Of a stretch of 64,000 bases of DNA, positions 51,997 to 60,019 are shown one piece after another. The DNA is from QZKY01 sp963666295. GTDB taxonomy: Bacteria; Pseudomonadota; Gammaproteobacteria; Burkholderiales; Burkholderiaceae_D. The notes below the pieces were generated by a model that was not told the DNA's origin, ran no database searches, and saw nothing but the letters and a program-made list of their open reading frames with translations. Numbering within the stretch: position 1 is the first letter of the stretch; each line of letters begins with the position of its first letter. The translations under genes were made by a program, and so were the position numbers. The stretch lies in the NCBI GenBank assembly GCA_963666295.1, contig OY762707.1, positions 186,001 to 250,000 on the forward strand. The letters run 5' to 3'.

Positions 51997-52457
51997 TTTT
52001 TTTCTCCAGCCTGCCAGCGCGCTATGGCTTCCTCATCCGTTACGCGCGCATCTACCCAACGCGCCCCTTCAGACGTTTGTTCTTTTTTCCAGAATGGCGC
52101 CGACATTTTCAGATAATCCATAACGTATTCACATGCAGCGAACGCTTCCTTGCGATGCGATGCCGCAATGGCAACCAAAACAATCTGGTCTGCCGGCCTC
52201 AATGGGCCAACACGATGAATAACGGTAGCCGCGAAAAAACCCCATCTTTCCTGGGCGGTTAAGACAATTTCTTCAAGTGATTTTTCGGTCATTTCCGGGT
52301 AGTGTTCCAGTTCCATCTCTGAAACTGCCAGACCCTCATTCATATCGCGCACCGTCCCGACAAAACTGACCACAGCGCCAATTTTCGCATTTTCAGCACG
52401 CAGTCTGGAGACCTCTGCTCCAAGGTCAAAATCTTCTGTCTGAACGCGAATGAGCAT
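51993..52457 (-). CDS. moaE: Molybdopterin synthase catalytic subunit MoaE
   Basis: Large subunit of molybdopterin synthase, which with MoaD puts sulfur into the molybdenum cofactor precursor. The 154 residues show GAVVSFVGTVRDMN, LEHYPEMTEKSLEEI, VIHRVGPL and the catalytic FWKKEQT segment. Start at ATG 52457 with an AAGGAG site; a TTG extension to 52478 is less likely. It lies between moaD and crcB in one operon. Confidence 0.95.
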   Translation of the reverse strand: MLIRVQTEDFDLGAEVSRLRAENAKIGAVVSFVGTVRDMNEGLAVSEMELEHYPEMTEKSLEEIVLTAQERWGFFAATVIHRVGPLRPADQIVLVAIAASHRKEAFAACEYVMDYLKMSAPFWKKEQTSEGARWVDARVTDEEAIARWQAGEKK

Positions 52458-52483
52458 GCTTGCGCGACTCCTTTTCAACCTGC

Positions 52484-52741
52484 CTAACCACCCGTGACCG
52501 GCGGGAAAAAAGCAACTTCTGAACCTTCGGTAACCGGCGTATCAAAACCAGTCATTTGCTGGTTGCAGGCCATACGAATTGCCTTGCCCTCAGCGAGCGC
52601 CTCTGCCCATGCGCCGCCTCTGCTAATCAGCCAGGCGCGAACATCGCCTACCGTGCGCACCTGCTCGGGCACCAACACTATTTCGCTGGAAACACCAACG
52701 GCTTCGCGCACACTGGCAAAAAATCGGAGCTCTATTTTCAT
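52484..52741 (-). CDS. moaD: Molybdopterin synthase sulfur carrier subunit MoaD
   Basis: Ubiquitin-fold sulfur carrier of 85 residues. It begins KIELRFFASVREAVG and ends in the required Gly-Gly (FPPVTGG), whose terminal glycine is thiocarboxylated. The ATG 52741 lies right after the moeA stop, so it is likely coupled. A longer frame to 52819 overlaps moeA and is not needed. Confidence 0.95.
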   Translation of the reverse strand: MKIELRFFASVREAVGVSSEIVLVPEQVRTVGDVRAWLISRGGAWAEALAEGKAIRMACNQQMTGFDTPVTEGSEVAFFPPVTGG

Positions 52742-52742
52742 A

Positions 52743-53978
52743 TCAGTAAAGCAACTCGCTAAACGGCAGGAAACGCACCATATCGCCTTCATGAATCGCG
52801 TTATTGGCAGGGTTGTCAATCAGGCCATCCCCCCAGACCGTGGACGTCATCACGGCTGACCCCTGATTCGAAAACAGGTCCAGTCCGCCACTGTCGTTAA
52901 TTCTAGCGCGCAAGAATTCATTGCGACGATCTCCTTTTGGCATCGTGAAATCGGCGCGCATTTCAAATGACTTCGGCGTCACGTCATGAACGCCTAGCAA
53001 TCGGAAAATGAAGGGACGCACGAACAGCATGAACATAATCAATACTGAAACCGGATTGCCTGGCAGTCCAATGAAGTGCGCCATACCTTGTGCGGGTGCT
53101 GCACGATTGATTTCTCCGAACGCCAGCGGCTTGCCAGGTTTGACGGCCAATTGCCACAGGTTCAACTGCCCTTCTGCCTCAACTGCAGGCTTGATGTAAT
53201 CCTCTTCGCCAACGGAAACGCCACCTGATGTGATGATCAAGTCATGCTCTGCGGCGGCACGCGCCAACGTCGTGCGGGTCGCTTGCAGTGAATCCGGCAC
53301 AATACCGTAATCGCTTATATCGCAACCGAGGTTTTCCAGTAAACCACGCAAGATAAATCGATTGGAATTGTAAATCCCCCCGGCTCGACGCGTTTCACCC
53401 GGCATCGCCAACTCGTTACCGGTAAAAAATATCGCTACGCGCAATCTCCTCACAACAGGCAACTCGGCAAAACCAACCGACGCAGCCAGGCCCATCTCTT
53501 GCGCGCGCATGCGTGTGCCAGCCAGGAATATCACACTGCCCTTCTTGATGTCTTCCCCGATACGCCGCACCCATTCGCCTGATTCAGGCTGATAGTTAAG
53601 AGTGACGGTTCCGTCATCATGTGCTTCGCAATATTCCTGCATCACGATGGCATCTGCCCCTTGCGGCACCATGGCACCCGTAAAAATGCGCGCTACTGTT
53701 CCCGGTTCCAATGGCTCGCTAACCTTGCCTGCCGTAATGCGTTGCGTGACCTTGAGTCGCGCCGAACCACTGCCACAGTCCGAAGCACAAACCGCATAAC
53801 CGTCGCGCTCGCTCCCCTCGACTTCCGGCACATTAATAGGCGATGAAAGCGATTGGGCAAGAATACGTCCATTAGCCGCCAGGGTTGGAACCGATTCCGT
53901 GGCTACAATGGGTCGCGCCAAAGCAAGCAGGCGCTCAAGCGCTTCTTTTGCCGTGAGAAAAGGAGTCGGTTCAACCAT
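52743..53978 (-). CDS. moeA: Molybdopterin molybdenumtransferase MoeA
   Basis: Inserts molybdenum into adenylylated molybdopterin. From ATG 53978 the protein has 411 residues with the family motifs EGSERDGYAV, GAMVPQGADAIVMQE, RRIGEDIKKG, the ITSGGVSVGEEDYIK phosphate-binding motif and GLPGNPVSVL. It starts 25 bases after thrC and runs into moaD. The trio moeA-moaD-moaE implies molybdoenzymes elsewhere in the genome. Confidence 0.95.
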   Translation of the reverse strand: MVEPTPFLTAKEALERLLALARPIVATESVPTLAANGRILAQSLSSPINVPEVEGSERDGYAVCASDCGSGSARLKVTQRITAGKVSEPLEPGTVARIFTGAMVPQGADAIVMQEYCEAHDDGTVTLNYQPESGEWVRRIGEDIKKGSVIFLAGTRMRAQEMGLAASVGFAELPVVRRLRVAIFFTGNELAMPGETRRAGGIYNSNRFILRGLLENLGCDISDYGIVPDSLQATRTTLARAAAEHDLIITSGGVSVGEEDYIKPAVEAEGQLNLWQLAVKPGKPLAFGEINRAAPAQGMAHFIGLPGNPVSVLIMFMLFVRPFIFRLLGVHDVTPKSFEMRADFTMPKGDRRNEFLRARINDSGGLDLFSNQGSAVMTSTVWGDGLIDNPANNAIHEGDMVRFLPFSELLY

Positions 53979-54002
53979 GTTCGACGCTACCAAAAATAAG
54001 AT

Positions 54003-55469
54003 TTACAAGCCTGTGCGACTGGCAATAAATGCCTTCATTTTTTCAGCATCCACCGGCATCAACTCAAAATGCTGCGGCAAAGCTTCAATATTTTCAAAAC
54101 CGTCAGGACGCTCGGCATCACGCCCCAACGCCTCCTGAATGGTTTCGTTGAATTTGGCAGCAAGCGCGGTCTGCAACACCAGCATCGGCACACCCGGCGT
54201 CATATGTTCCCGAGCCACCTTCACGCCATCGGCTGTATGTGGGTCGATCAATACGCCATATTGCTCATAGACATCGCGAATCGTATTCAGTCGATCCTGA
54301 TGAGTCGACCTCCCGGACTCAAAACCAAATTGCGCCACTTTGCCAAACTCATCGCCATCACTGCCCGGCTTGCCGGAAAGGTCAAAACCGCCATGCGTTT
54401 CAACCTTTTCGAACAGGGCTCGCACACGGTCGCCATCTCTGCCCAAAAGGTCGTATATGAAACGCTCGAAATTGGATGCCTTTGAGATATCCATTGACGG
54501 ACTGCTGGTGTGATAGGTCTCATCGGAACTGCGCACACGATAAACGCCAGTGCGGAAGAACTCATCCAGCACATCATTTTCATTGGTTGCGGCCACCAGA
54601 CGATCAATCGGCAGGCCCATCATGCGGGCAATATGACCTGCGCAGATGTTGCCGAAATTGCCGGACGGCACCGTAAAGGACACCTTTTGATCGTTGGACG
54701 TGGTCGCCAGCAGATAGCCGCGAAAATAGTAAACAACCTGCGCCACCACCCGCGCCCAGTTGATTGAATTAACCGTGCCAATCTTCTGGCGTGTCTTGAA
54801 TGCCAGATCATTGGAAACAGCCTTGACCATGTCCTGGCAATCATCAAACACGCCTTGCACGGCAATATTCGTGATATTCGGATCATCCAGACTGAACATT
54901 TGCGCCGTCTGGAAAGCGCTCATCTTTTTGTATGGAGACAACATGAAGACACGTATCCCCTTCTTGCCGCGCATGGCATATTCCGCAGCGCTGCCCGTAT
55001 CACCGGATGTCGCACCGAAAATATTCAGTTCTGCATGTTGGCGCCCAAGCTCGTACTCAAACAGATTACCCAGCATTTGCATCGCCATATCCTTGAATGC
55101 CAGCGTCGGACCATTTGAAAGCCCCTGCAGAATCAGTGTGTGGCCGTCTTTTTGTTCCAGCACTTGCAGCGGCGTAATTTGCTCTGCTGCTTCCGGTGTT
55201 TGTGCATTGCAATAGATCTGCGGTGTGTATGTTTTGTGTGTCAGCGCCTTCAAATCTACTTCGGGAATATCGTCTGCAAATTTTTTCAAAATTTCAAATG
55301 CAAGGTCTGCATAAGACAGCTTGCGCCATGCATCCAGTTCCCGGCCTGTCACCTGCGGGTAGGCCTCTGGAAGATACAAGCCGCCATCTGGTGCCAGACC
55401 TTCTAGCAAGATTTCCGAAAAAGAGCGACGAGGAGCATCGGCTCCGGCACGTGTAGAGAGGTATTGCAT
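54003..55469 (-). CDS. thrC: Threonine synthase
   Basis: PLP enzyme that turns O-phosphohomoserine into threonine. From ATG 55469 the protein has 488 residues, beginning MQYLSTRAGADAPRRSFSE as in the family. The PLP lysine lies in PTLAFKDMAMQ, and GATSGDTGSAAEYAMRGKKG and VPSGNFGNICAG follow. Much longer open frames upstream are not coding. In many relatives hom precedes thrC; here upstream is nadE on the other strand. Confidence 0.95.
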   Translation of the reverse strand: MQYLSTRAGADAPRRSFSEILLEGLAPDGGLYLPEAYPQVTGRELDAWRKLSYADLAFEILKKFADDIPEVDLKALTHKTYTPQIYCNAQTPEAAEQITPLQVLEQKDGHTLILQGLSNGPTLAFKDMAMQMLGNLFEYELGRQHAELNIFGATSGDTGSAAEYAMRGKKGIRVFMLSPYKKMSAFQTAQMFSLDDPNITNIAVQGVFDDCQDMVKAVSNDLAFKTRQKIGTVNSINWARVVAQVVYYFRGYLLATTSNDQKVSFTVPSGNFGNICAGHIARMMGLPIDRLVAATNENDVLDEFFRTGVYRVRSSDETYHTSSPSMDISKASNFERFIYDLLGRDGDRVRALFEKVETHGGFDLSGKPGSDGDEFGKVAQFGFESGRSTHQDRLNTIRDVYEQYGVLIDPHTADGVKVAREHMTPGVPMLVLQTALAAKFNETIQEALGRDAERPDGFENIEALPQHFELMPVDAEKMKAFIASRTGL

Positions 55470-55599
55470 AGTCTTTGCGCAATCTTTATAAAAGTTCGAT
55501 TTTACCTGTATTCCCCCTATGCCGCGTGCGATAATTCCCAGCAAACTGTGCGGCAAAGCCGCCATATCACCCTTCATCAACAAATATCCGTAAAAAGCC

Positions 55600-57213
55600 A
55601 TGACCATCAAAGTCGCCATTACCCAAATCAACAGCACCGTCGGTGATTTCGCGGGCAATAGTGCCAAGATTGCAAGTTACGCTCAATATGCAGCTAATCA
55701 GGGCGTTGACATCTTGCTGACACCCGAACTGGTGCTGACCGGCTACCCGCCAGAAGATTTGCTGCTTCGCAAGGCCTTTTTTGACAGGACGGAAGAAGCA
55801 CTGGAATCTCTGAAAAACGAACTGTCCGAATTGAAAGGGCTGCACGTCATCATCGGACACCCCATTGTGCGCGGCCAAAAACGCTTCAACGCAGCATCGG
55901 TTCTCCTTGAAGGCAACACGCTTGGCACTTATTGCAAGCATGACTTGCCGAATGACATGGTCTTCGACGAAATTCGCTATTTCACTTCGGCAGATACGCC
56001 CTTCGTTTTCAAAGTGAAAGGGACGCACTTTGGCATCAATATTTGCGAAGACTGCTGGTTGCCGCATGCCCCGAAACGGGCAAGCGAAGCAGGTGCCGAA
56101 GTCCTGTTAGTACCAAACGGCTCGCCCTACCACATGAACAAGCAGCATGTTCGCTACGACATGATGCGCGAAAACGTCATATCCAACGGGTTGTCCGTCG
56201 TCTACGCCAATCTGGTTGGCGGTCAGGATGAGTTGCTTTTTGATGGCAACTCCTTTGTCATGAACCGGCAAGGCGAAGTCTGCGCACAATTGAAGCATTG
56301 CGTAGAAGAAATGCAAATCGTTGAATTTGACGGTGCAAAACCGCTTCCGCAAGCGTTCGACGGTGAGCGCTCTCTGGAAACAATGGTGTATGAAGCGTTG
56401 GTGCTTGGGGTACGAGATTATGTTGGCAAAAACGGCTTTCCCGGCGTCGTCATTGGCATGTCGGGCGGCGTCGATTCCGCATTGACACTAGCCATCGCGG
56501 TCGATGCACTGGGCGCTGACAACGTACGCGCCGTCATGATGCCCTCACCTTACACCAGTGAAATTTCACTGGCCGATGCAAGCGACATGGCACAACGTGT
56601 CGGCGTACGCTACGACATTATTCCAATCAACGATTGCTTTAGCGCATTTAACAACACGCTGGCAGAGGAATTCAACGGTCTGGCAGAAGACACGACCGAG
56701 GAAAATATTCAGGCACGCATCCGCGGCACGATTTTGATGGCGCTCTCCAACAAACACGGCGCCATCGTGCTGACAACGGGTAACAAGAGTGAAATGGCTG
56801 TTGGCTACTGCACCCTGTATGGCGACATGGCTGGCGGTTTCGCCGTTGTCAAGGATATTGCCAAAACCCTGCTGTATCGTCTGTGCGACTACCGCAACAC
56901 CGTTTCAGATATTATCCCGACACGCATCCTCACGCGTCCGCCCTCTGCAGAACTGAAACCGGATCAAACCGATCAGGATTCGTTGCCGCCGTATGAAATA
57001 CTTGATCCGATCATGCAGATGTACATGGAAGAAAACAACAGCCTGGAAGACATTATTGCGGCCGGATTTGCCGAACAGGACGTCATGCGCATTACGCATC
57101 TGATTCGGGTCAATGAGTACAAGCGCCGCCAATCACCGATCGGCATACGCGTGACTCACCGCGCATTTGGACGCGACTGGCGCTACCCAATCACATCCAA
57201 ATTTCTGGGATAA
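55600..57213 (+). CDS. nadE: Glutamine-dependent NAD+ synthetase
   Basis: Final step of NAD+ synthesis, using ammonia released from glutamine. The N-terminal nitrilase-type glutaminase domain has the triad E43, K113 and C149 (NICEDCW). The C-terminal synthetase domain has the ATP-loop SGGVDSAL and TTGNKSEMAVGYCTLYGDMAGGFA-type motifs. The 537 residues are standard length. It is divergent from thrC with a 130-base gap. glnB follows 97 bases downstream, an arrangement known from betaproteobacteria such as Herbaspirillum. Confidence 0.96.
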   Translation: MTIKVAITQINSTVGDFAGNSAKIASYAQYAANQGVDILLTPELVLTGYPPEDLLLRKAFFDRTEEALESLKNELSELKGLHVIIGHPIVRGQKRFNAASVLLEGNTLGTYCKHDLPNDMVFDEIRYFTSADTPFVFKVKGTHFGINICEDCWLPHAPKRASEAGAEVLLVPNGSPYHMNKQHVRYDMMRENVISNGLSVVYANLVGGQDELLFDGNSFVMNRQGEVCAQLKHCVEEMQIVEFDGAKPLPQAFDGERSLETMVYEALVLGVRDYVGKNGFPGVVIGMSGGVDSALTLAIAVDALGADNVRAVMMPSPYTSEISLADASDMAQRVGVRYDIIPINDCFSAFNNTLAEEFNGLAEDTTEENIQARIRGTILMALSNKHGAIVLTTGNKSEMAVGYCTLYGDMAGGFAVVKDIAKTLLYRLCDYRNTVSDIIPTRILTRPPSAELKPDQTDQDSLPPYEILDPIMQMYMEENNSLEDIIAAGFAEQDVMRITHLIRVNEYKRRQSPIGIRVTHRAFGRDWRYPITSKFLG

Positions 57214-57310
57214 AGGCAAGCCACACAAGAAGTACAAAAATGCTCTAGAATTTACCTGTCCGGCTCACCAGATAGAGGGCCTTAACCACCACTGATCAGA
57301 GAGAGTTTTC

Positions 57311-57649
57311 ATGAAGCTAATTACTGCCATCATCAAACCATTCAAACTTGACGAAGTCCGCGAAGCGCTATCACAAGTCAATGTGACCGGCTTAACCGTT
57401 ACCGAGGTCAAGGGTTTCGGTCGTCAGAAAGGGCACACGGAACTCTATCGTGGCGCCGAGTACGTTGTCGACTTCTTGCCCAAAGTGAAAATTGAAGTCG
57501 CCGTTGATGACTCGCTTACCGAGCACGCTGTAGAAGCCATTCTCAAATCTGCCAGAACTGGAAAGATTGGGGACGGCAAGATTTTCGTCTGGAACATTGA
57601 TCAGGTCATTCGTATTCGTACCGGAGAAACGGGACCAGAGGCAATTTAA
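57311..57649 (+). CDS. glnB: Nitrogen regulatory protein P-II
   Basis: Trimeric signal protein of 112 residues that reports nitrogen and energy status. It has Y51, the uridylylation site, in the T-loop GHTELYRGAEY. The B-loop TGKIGDGKIFV and C-terminal IRIRTGETG are also intact. The site before the start is a GAGAGAG ribosome sequence. No amtB follows, which favours the name glnB over glnK; the N-terminal MKLITAIIKPFKLDEV is compatible with both. Confidence 0.93.
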   Translation: MKLITAIIKPFKLDEVREALSQVNVTGLTVTEVKGFGRQKGHTELYRGAEYVVDFLPKVKIEVAVDDSLTEHAVEAILKSARTGKIGDGKIFVWNIDQVIRIRTGETGPEAI

Positions 57650-57675
57650 ACGCATAAGTCTCAACAGGCTCCCGC

Positions 57676-57705
57676 AAAAAACGCCACGATATCGTGGCGT
57701 TTTTC
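57676..57705 (+). terminator. Bidirectional terminator between glnB and the Sel1 gene
   Basis: A perfect palindrome ACGCCACG-ATAT-CGTGGCGT with an A-run before and a T-run after. It separates converging genes. Confidence 0.92.
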
Positions 57706-57724
57706 AATCTGCTTGCGTCGAAAA

Positions 57725-58174
57725 TCAGAACTTCCTGGGTCGCCACTCATCCGCCAGCCGTTTCGCCGTTTTGATTTGCTCAGGCGTTAAATTGTGCTCC
57801 AGTTTTTTCATGTCAATGAGCGCGTCGGCGTTATCCTGCCTGGCAGAAAGTGTGTACCACTTGTCCGCCTCAACCAGATTCTTGCGTGTTGCCAGACCAA
57901 TTTCGTAAACCGTACCCAAGTTGCGTTGTGCTGCGGCCAGCCCTTGCTCGGCAGACTTGCGCAACCAGAATACGCCTTTGCGGTCACTCTGGTCCACGCC
58001 ATTGGATTGAAAATACATCATTGCCAAGTTTAACTGCGCCTGTGCATCACCACGTTCAGCCTTGGCCGTTAATTCCTTTTCCTGCTCTTTTCCGGCGACA
58101 CACCCTGTCAAAGCAACAGCAACAAGCGCACAGGCACATACCAGTTTCAACCATTTCTTTTGTCGCAAACGCAT
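57725..58174 (-). CDS. Sel1-repeat lipoprotein
   Basis: A 149-residue lipoprotein from ATG 58174 (AGAGGGAAG ribosome site). The signal peptide ends in the lipobox VALTGC, so it is lipidated on that cysteine. Three Sel1-type repeats follow, for example GDAQAQLNLAMMYFQSNGV, KGVFWLRKSAEQGLAAAQRN and KNLVEADKWYTLSARQ. Such repeats mediate protein contacts. A specific partner is not known. Confidence 0.85.
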   Translation of the reverse strand: MRLRQKKWLKLVCACALVAVALTGCVAGKEQEKELTAKAERGDAQAQLNLAMMYFQSNGVDQSDRKGVFWLRKSAEQGLAAAQRNLGTVYEIGLATRKNLVEADKWYTLSARQDNADALIDMKKLEHNLTPEQIKTAKRLADEWRPRKF

Positions 58175-58215
58175 CCCAGCTTCCCTCTCCAACAAATCCA
58201 TTTTTATCCGTTTAA

Positions 58216-58860
58216 CTAACTGCGTCCCTTGAGCAAAACAATCAATGCTCCAGAACCGCCATCAACTGCTTTGGCCTGGCAAAAAGCAACGACCTCATCT
58301 TTTTGCACCAGCCAGTTATACACCATTTTCTTCAAGACCGGCTCACGGTTAACCGACCCCAAGCCCTTGCCATGAACAATTCGCGCGCAACGCAGTCCCC
58401 GTTTGGTCAACTCCCTTAAAAACAGGCCCAAAGCTTCTCTGGCTTCGTCACGCCGCATGCCATGCAAATCTATTTCATCCTGAATGACCCAGTGGCCACG
58501 CCGTAATTTTCTCACAACATCCAGCCCAACGCCCTTTCGCGTATAACTGATTGAGTCATCAATATCCAGCAGGGTCGTCACATCAAACTCATCCGACATG
58601 GACTCCCGTAACGCTGCCTGATCATCGGCCTGCCGCTGGAGCGGAATCGGTTTGGGTTTCGGCTTCGTTATTTCAGCACGATTTCGATCACCTAGCGGCG
58701 TCACATCTCCCACAGCCATACGAAACAGATCAGCCGCATCTTGAACTTCACGCGCCTTGCGAATACGCGCACGCTCCTCAGCCTCGCTTTTTTCACGCTG
58801 CTTTTTAAGGGTCTTGCCGAGCTTTTTCAGATCGGCCAAATCCTTGATGGGATCGGACAT
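58216..58860 (-). CDS. Smr-domain protein
   Basis: A 214-residue protein from ATG 58860. The first ~60 residues form a charged helix, probably coiled coil. The C-terminal Smr domain (about 125-214) has the signature DLHGMRRDEA and the nucleic-acid motif RIVHGKGLGS, ending SGALIVLLKGRS. Smr domains are found in proteins acting on nucleic acids, some with endonuclease activity, as in SmrB, which cuts mRNA at collided ribosomes. It begins eight bases after trxB. Confidence 0.88.
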   Translation of the reverse strand: MSDPIKDLADLKKLGKTLKKQREKSEAEERARIRKAREVQDAADLFRMAVGDVTPLGDRNRAEITKPKPKPIPLQRQADDQAALRESMSDEFDVTTLLDIDDSISYTRKGVGLDVVRKLRRGHWVIQDEIDLHGMRRDEAREALGLFLRELTKRGLRCARIVHGKGLGSVNREPVLKKMVYNWLVQKDEVVAFCQAKAVDGGSGALIVLLKGRS

Positions 58861-58868
58861 GAGATAAA

Positions 58869-59825
58869 TCAGGACGCCTGGCTTTCCAGATAGCGCTGCG
58901 CATCCAGCGCCGCCATGCAACCGCTGCCAGCACTGGTAATGGCCTGACGGTAAATATGATCCTGCACATCACCCGCAGCAAATACGCCGGGAATATTGGT
59001 CGCCGTCTGCATGCCCTCTTCCCCCAGGCCGGTCCTGATGTAGCCGTTCTCCATTTCGACCTGCCCCTCAAAAATCGAGGTATTCGGCCTGTGTCCAATC
59101 GCAATGAAAACGCCATGGACGTCGATGGACTTGATTTCACCCGTATTCCTGTCCCTGAGCTTAAGCGCAGTAACGCCCGAATCATCGCCTACCACTTCAT
59201 CCAGCGTTTTCTCGCATTCCAGCACTATTCCGCCTTCCGCCACCTTAGCCATCATGCGATCGACCAGAATCGGTTCTGCACGAAACTGATTTCGCCGATG
59301 AATGACCGTCACTTTCGATGCAATATTAGACAAATACAGCGCCTCCTCAACTGCGGTATTCCCCCCCCCAACCACAGCCACTTCCTTGCCGCGATAGAAA
59401 AAACCGTCGCATGTCGCGCACGCTGACACACCACGGCCCTTAAATTCTTCTTCGGAAGGCAAGCCCAGATACTGCGCCGAAGCACCGGTTGCAATGATCA
59501 AGGTATCGCAAGTGTATTCAGCACTGTCTCCAATCAGACGCATCGGCTTTTCAGACAATTTCGCCGTATGGATATGGTCGTACACAATCTCGGTGTTGAA
59601 ACGCTCTGCATGCTGCAAAAAACGCTGCATCAATTCCGGTCCCTGCACCCCCAGCGGGTCAGCCGGCCAGTTCTCCACTTCTGTCGTCGTCATCAACTGC
59701 CCGCCCTGCTCGACACCGGTAATCAACACGGGGTTCAGATTGGCGCGCGCGGCATAAACCGCCGCGGTATAACCGGCAGGGCCGGACCCCAGAATCAATA
59801 CAGAAGCGTGTTTAGTGGTGGACAT
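58869..59825 (-). CDS. trxB: Thioredoxin reductase
   Basis: Flavoenzyme that keeps thioredoxin reduced with NADPH. The 318 residues have FAD motif GSGPAGYTAA (13-22), redox pair C136-x2-C139 (ACATCDGFFYRG), NADPH motif GGGNTAVEEALYL and the final FAGDVQD segment. Standard low-molecular-weight type. It is divergent from ftsK, with about 190 bases between the starts. Confidence 0.97.
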   Translation of the reverse strand: MSTTKHASVLILGSGPAGYTAAVYAARANLNPVLITGVEQGGQLMTTTEVENWPADPLGVQGPELMQRFLQHAERFNTEIVYDHIHTAKLSEKPMRLIGDSAEYTCDTLIIATGASAQYLGLPSEEEFKGRGVSACATCDGFFYRGKEVAVVGGGNTAVEEALYLSNIASKVTVIHRRNQFRAEPILVDRMMAKVAEGGIVLECEKTLDEVVGDDSGVTALKLRDRNTGEIKSIDVHGVFIAIGHRPNTSIFEGQVEMENGYIRTGLGEEGMQTATNIPGVFAAGDVQDHIYRQAITSAGSGCMAALDAQRYLESQAS

Positions 59826-60019
59826 GACCGGACTCCATTCTTAATTTGTGGTGATATATAAAAAAACGCAGGTATTTCAGCATGTTTGATGCATCGTCAG
59901 ATTGTTCGGCTTTGAGGCAGAAAACGGGTAAGATTATAGACTATCAGCGCCCGGCAACCCATCGGCGCACATATTACGCGCCAGCACAGGGAACGAGGTG
60001 TACCAAAGCGCCATATTCT

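Noticed and set aside
55470..55667. N-terminal extension of threonine synthase by 66 residues
   Set aside because: The extension runs into the nadE coding region on the other strand, while ATG 55469 gives the normal family N-terminus.
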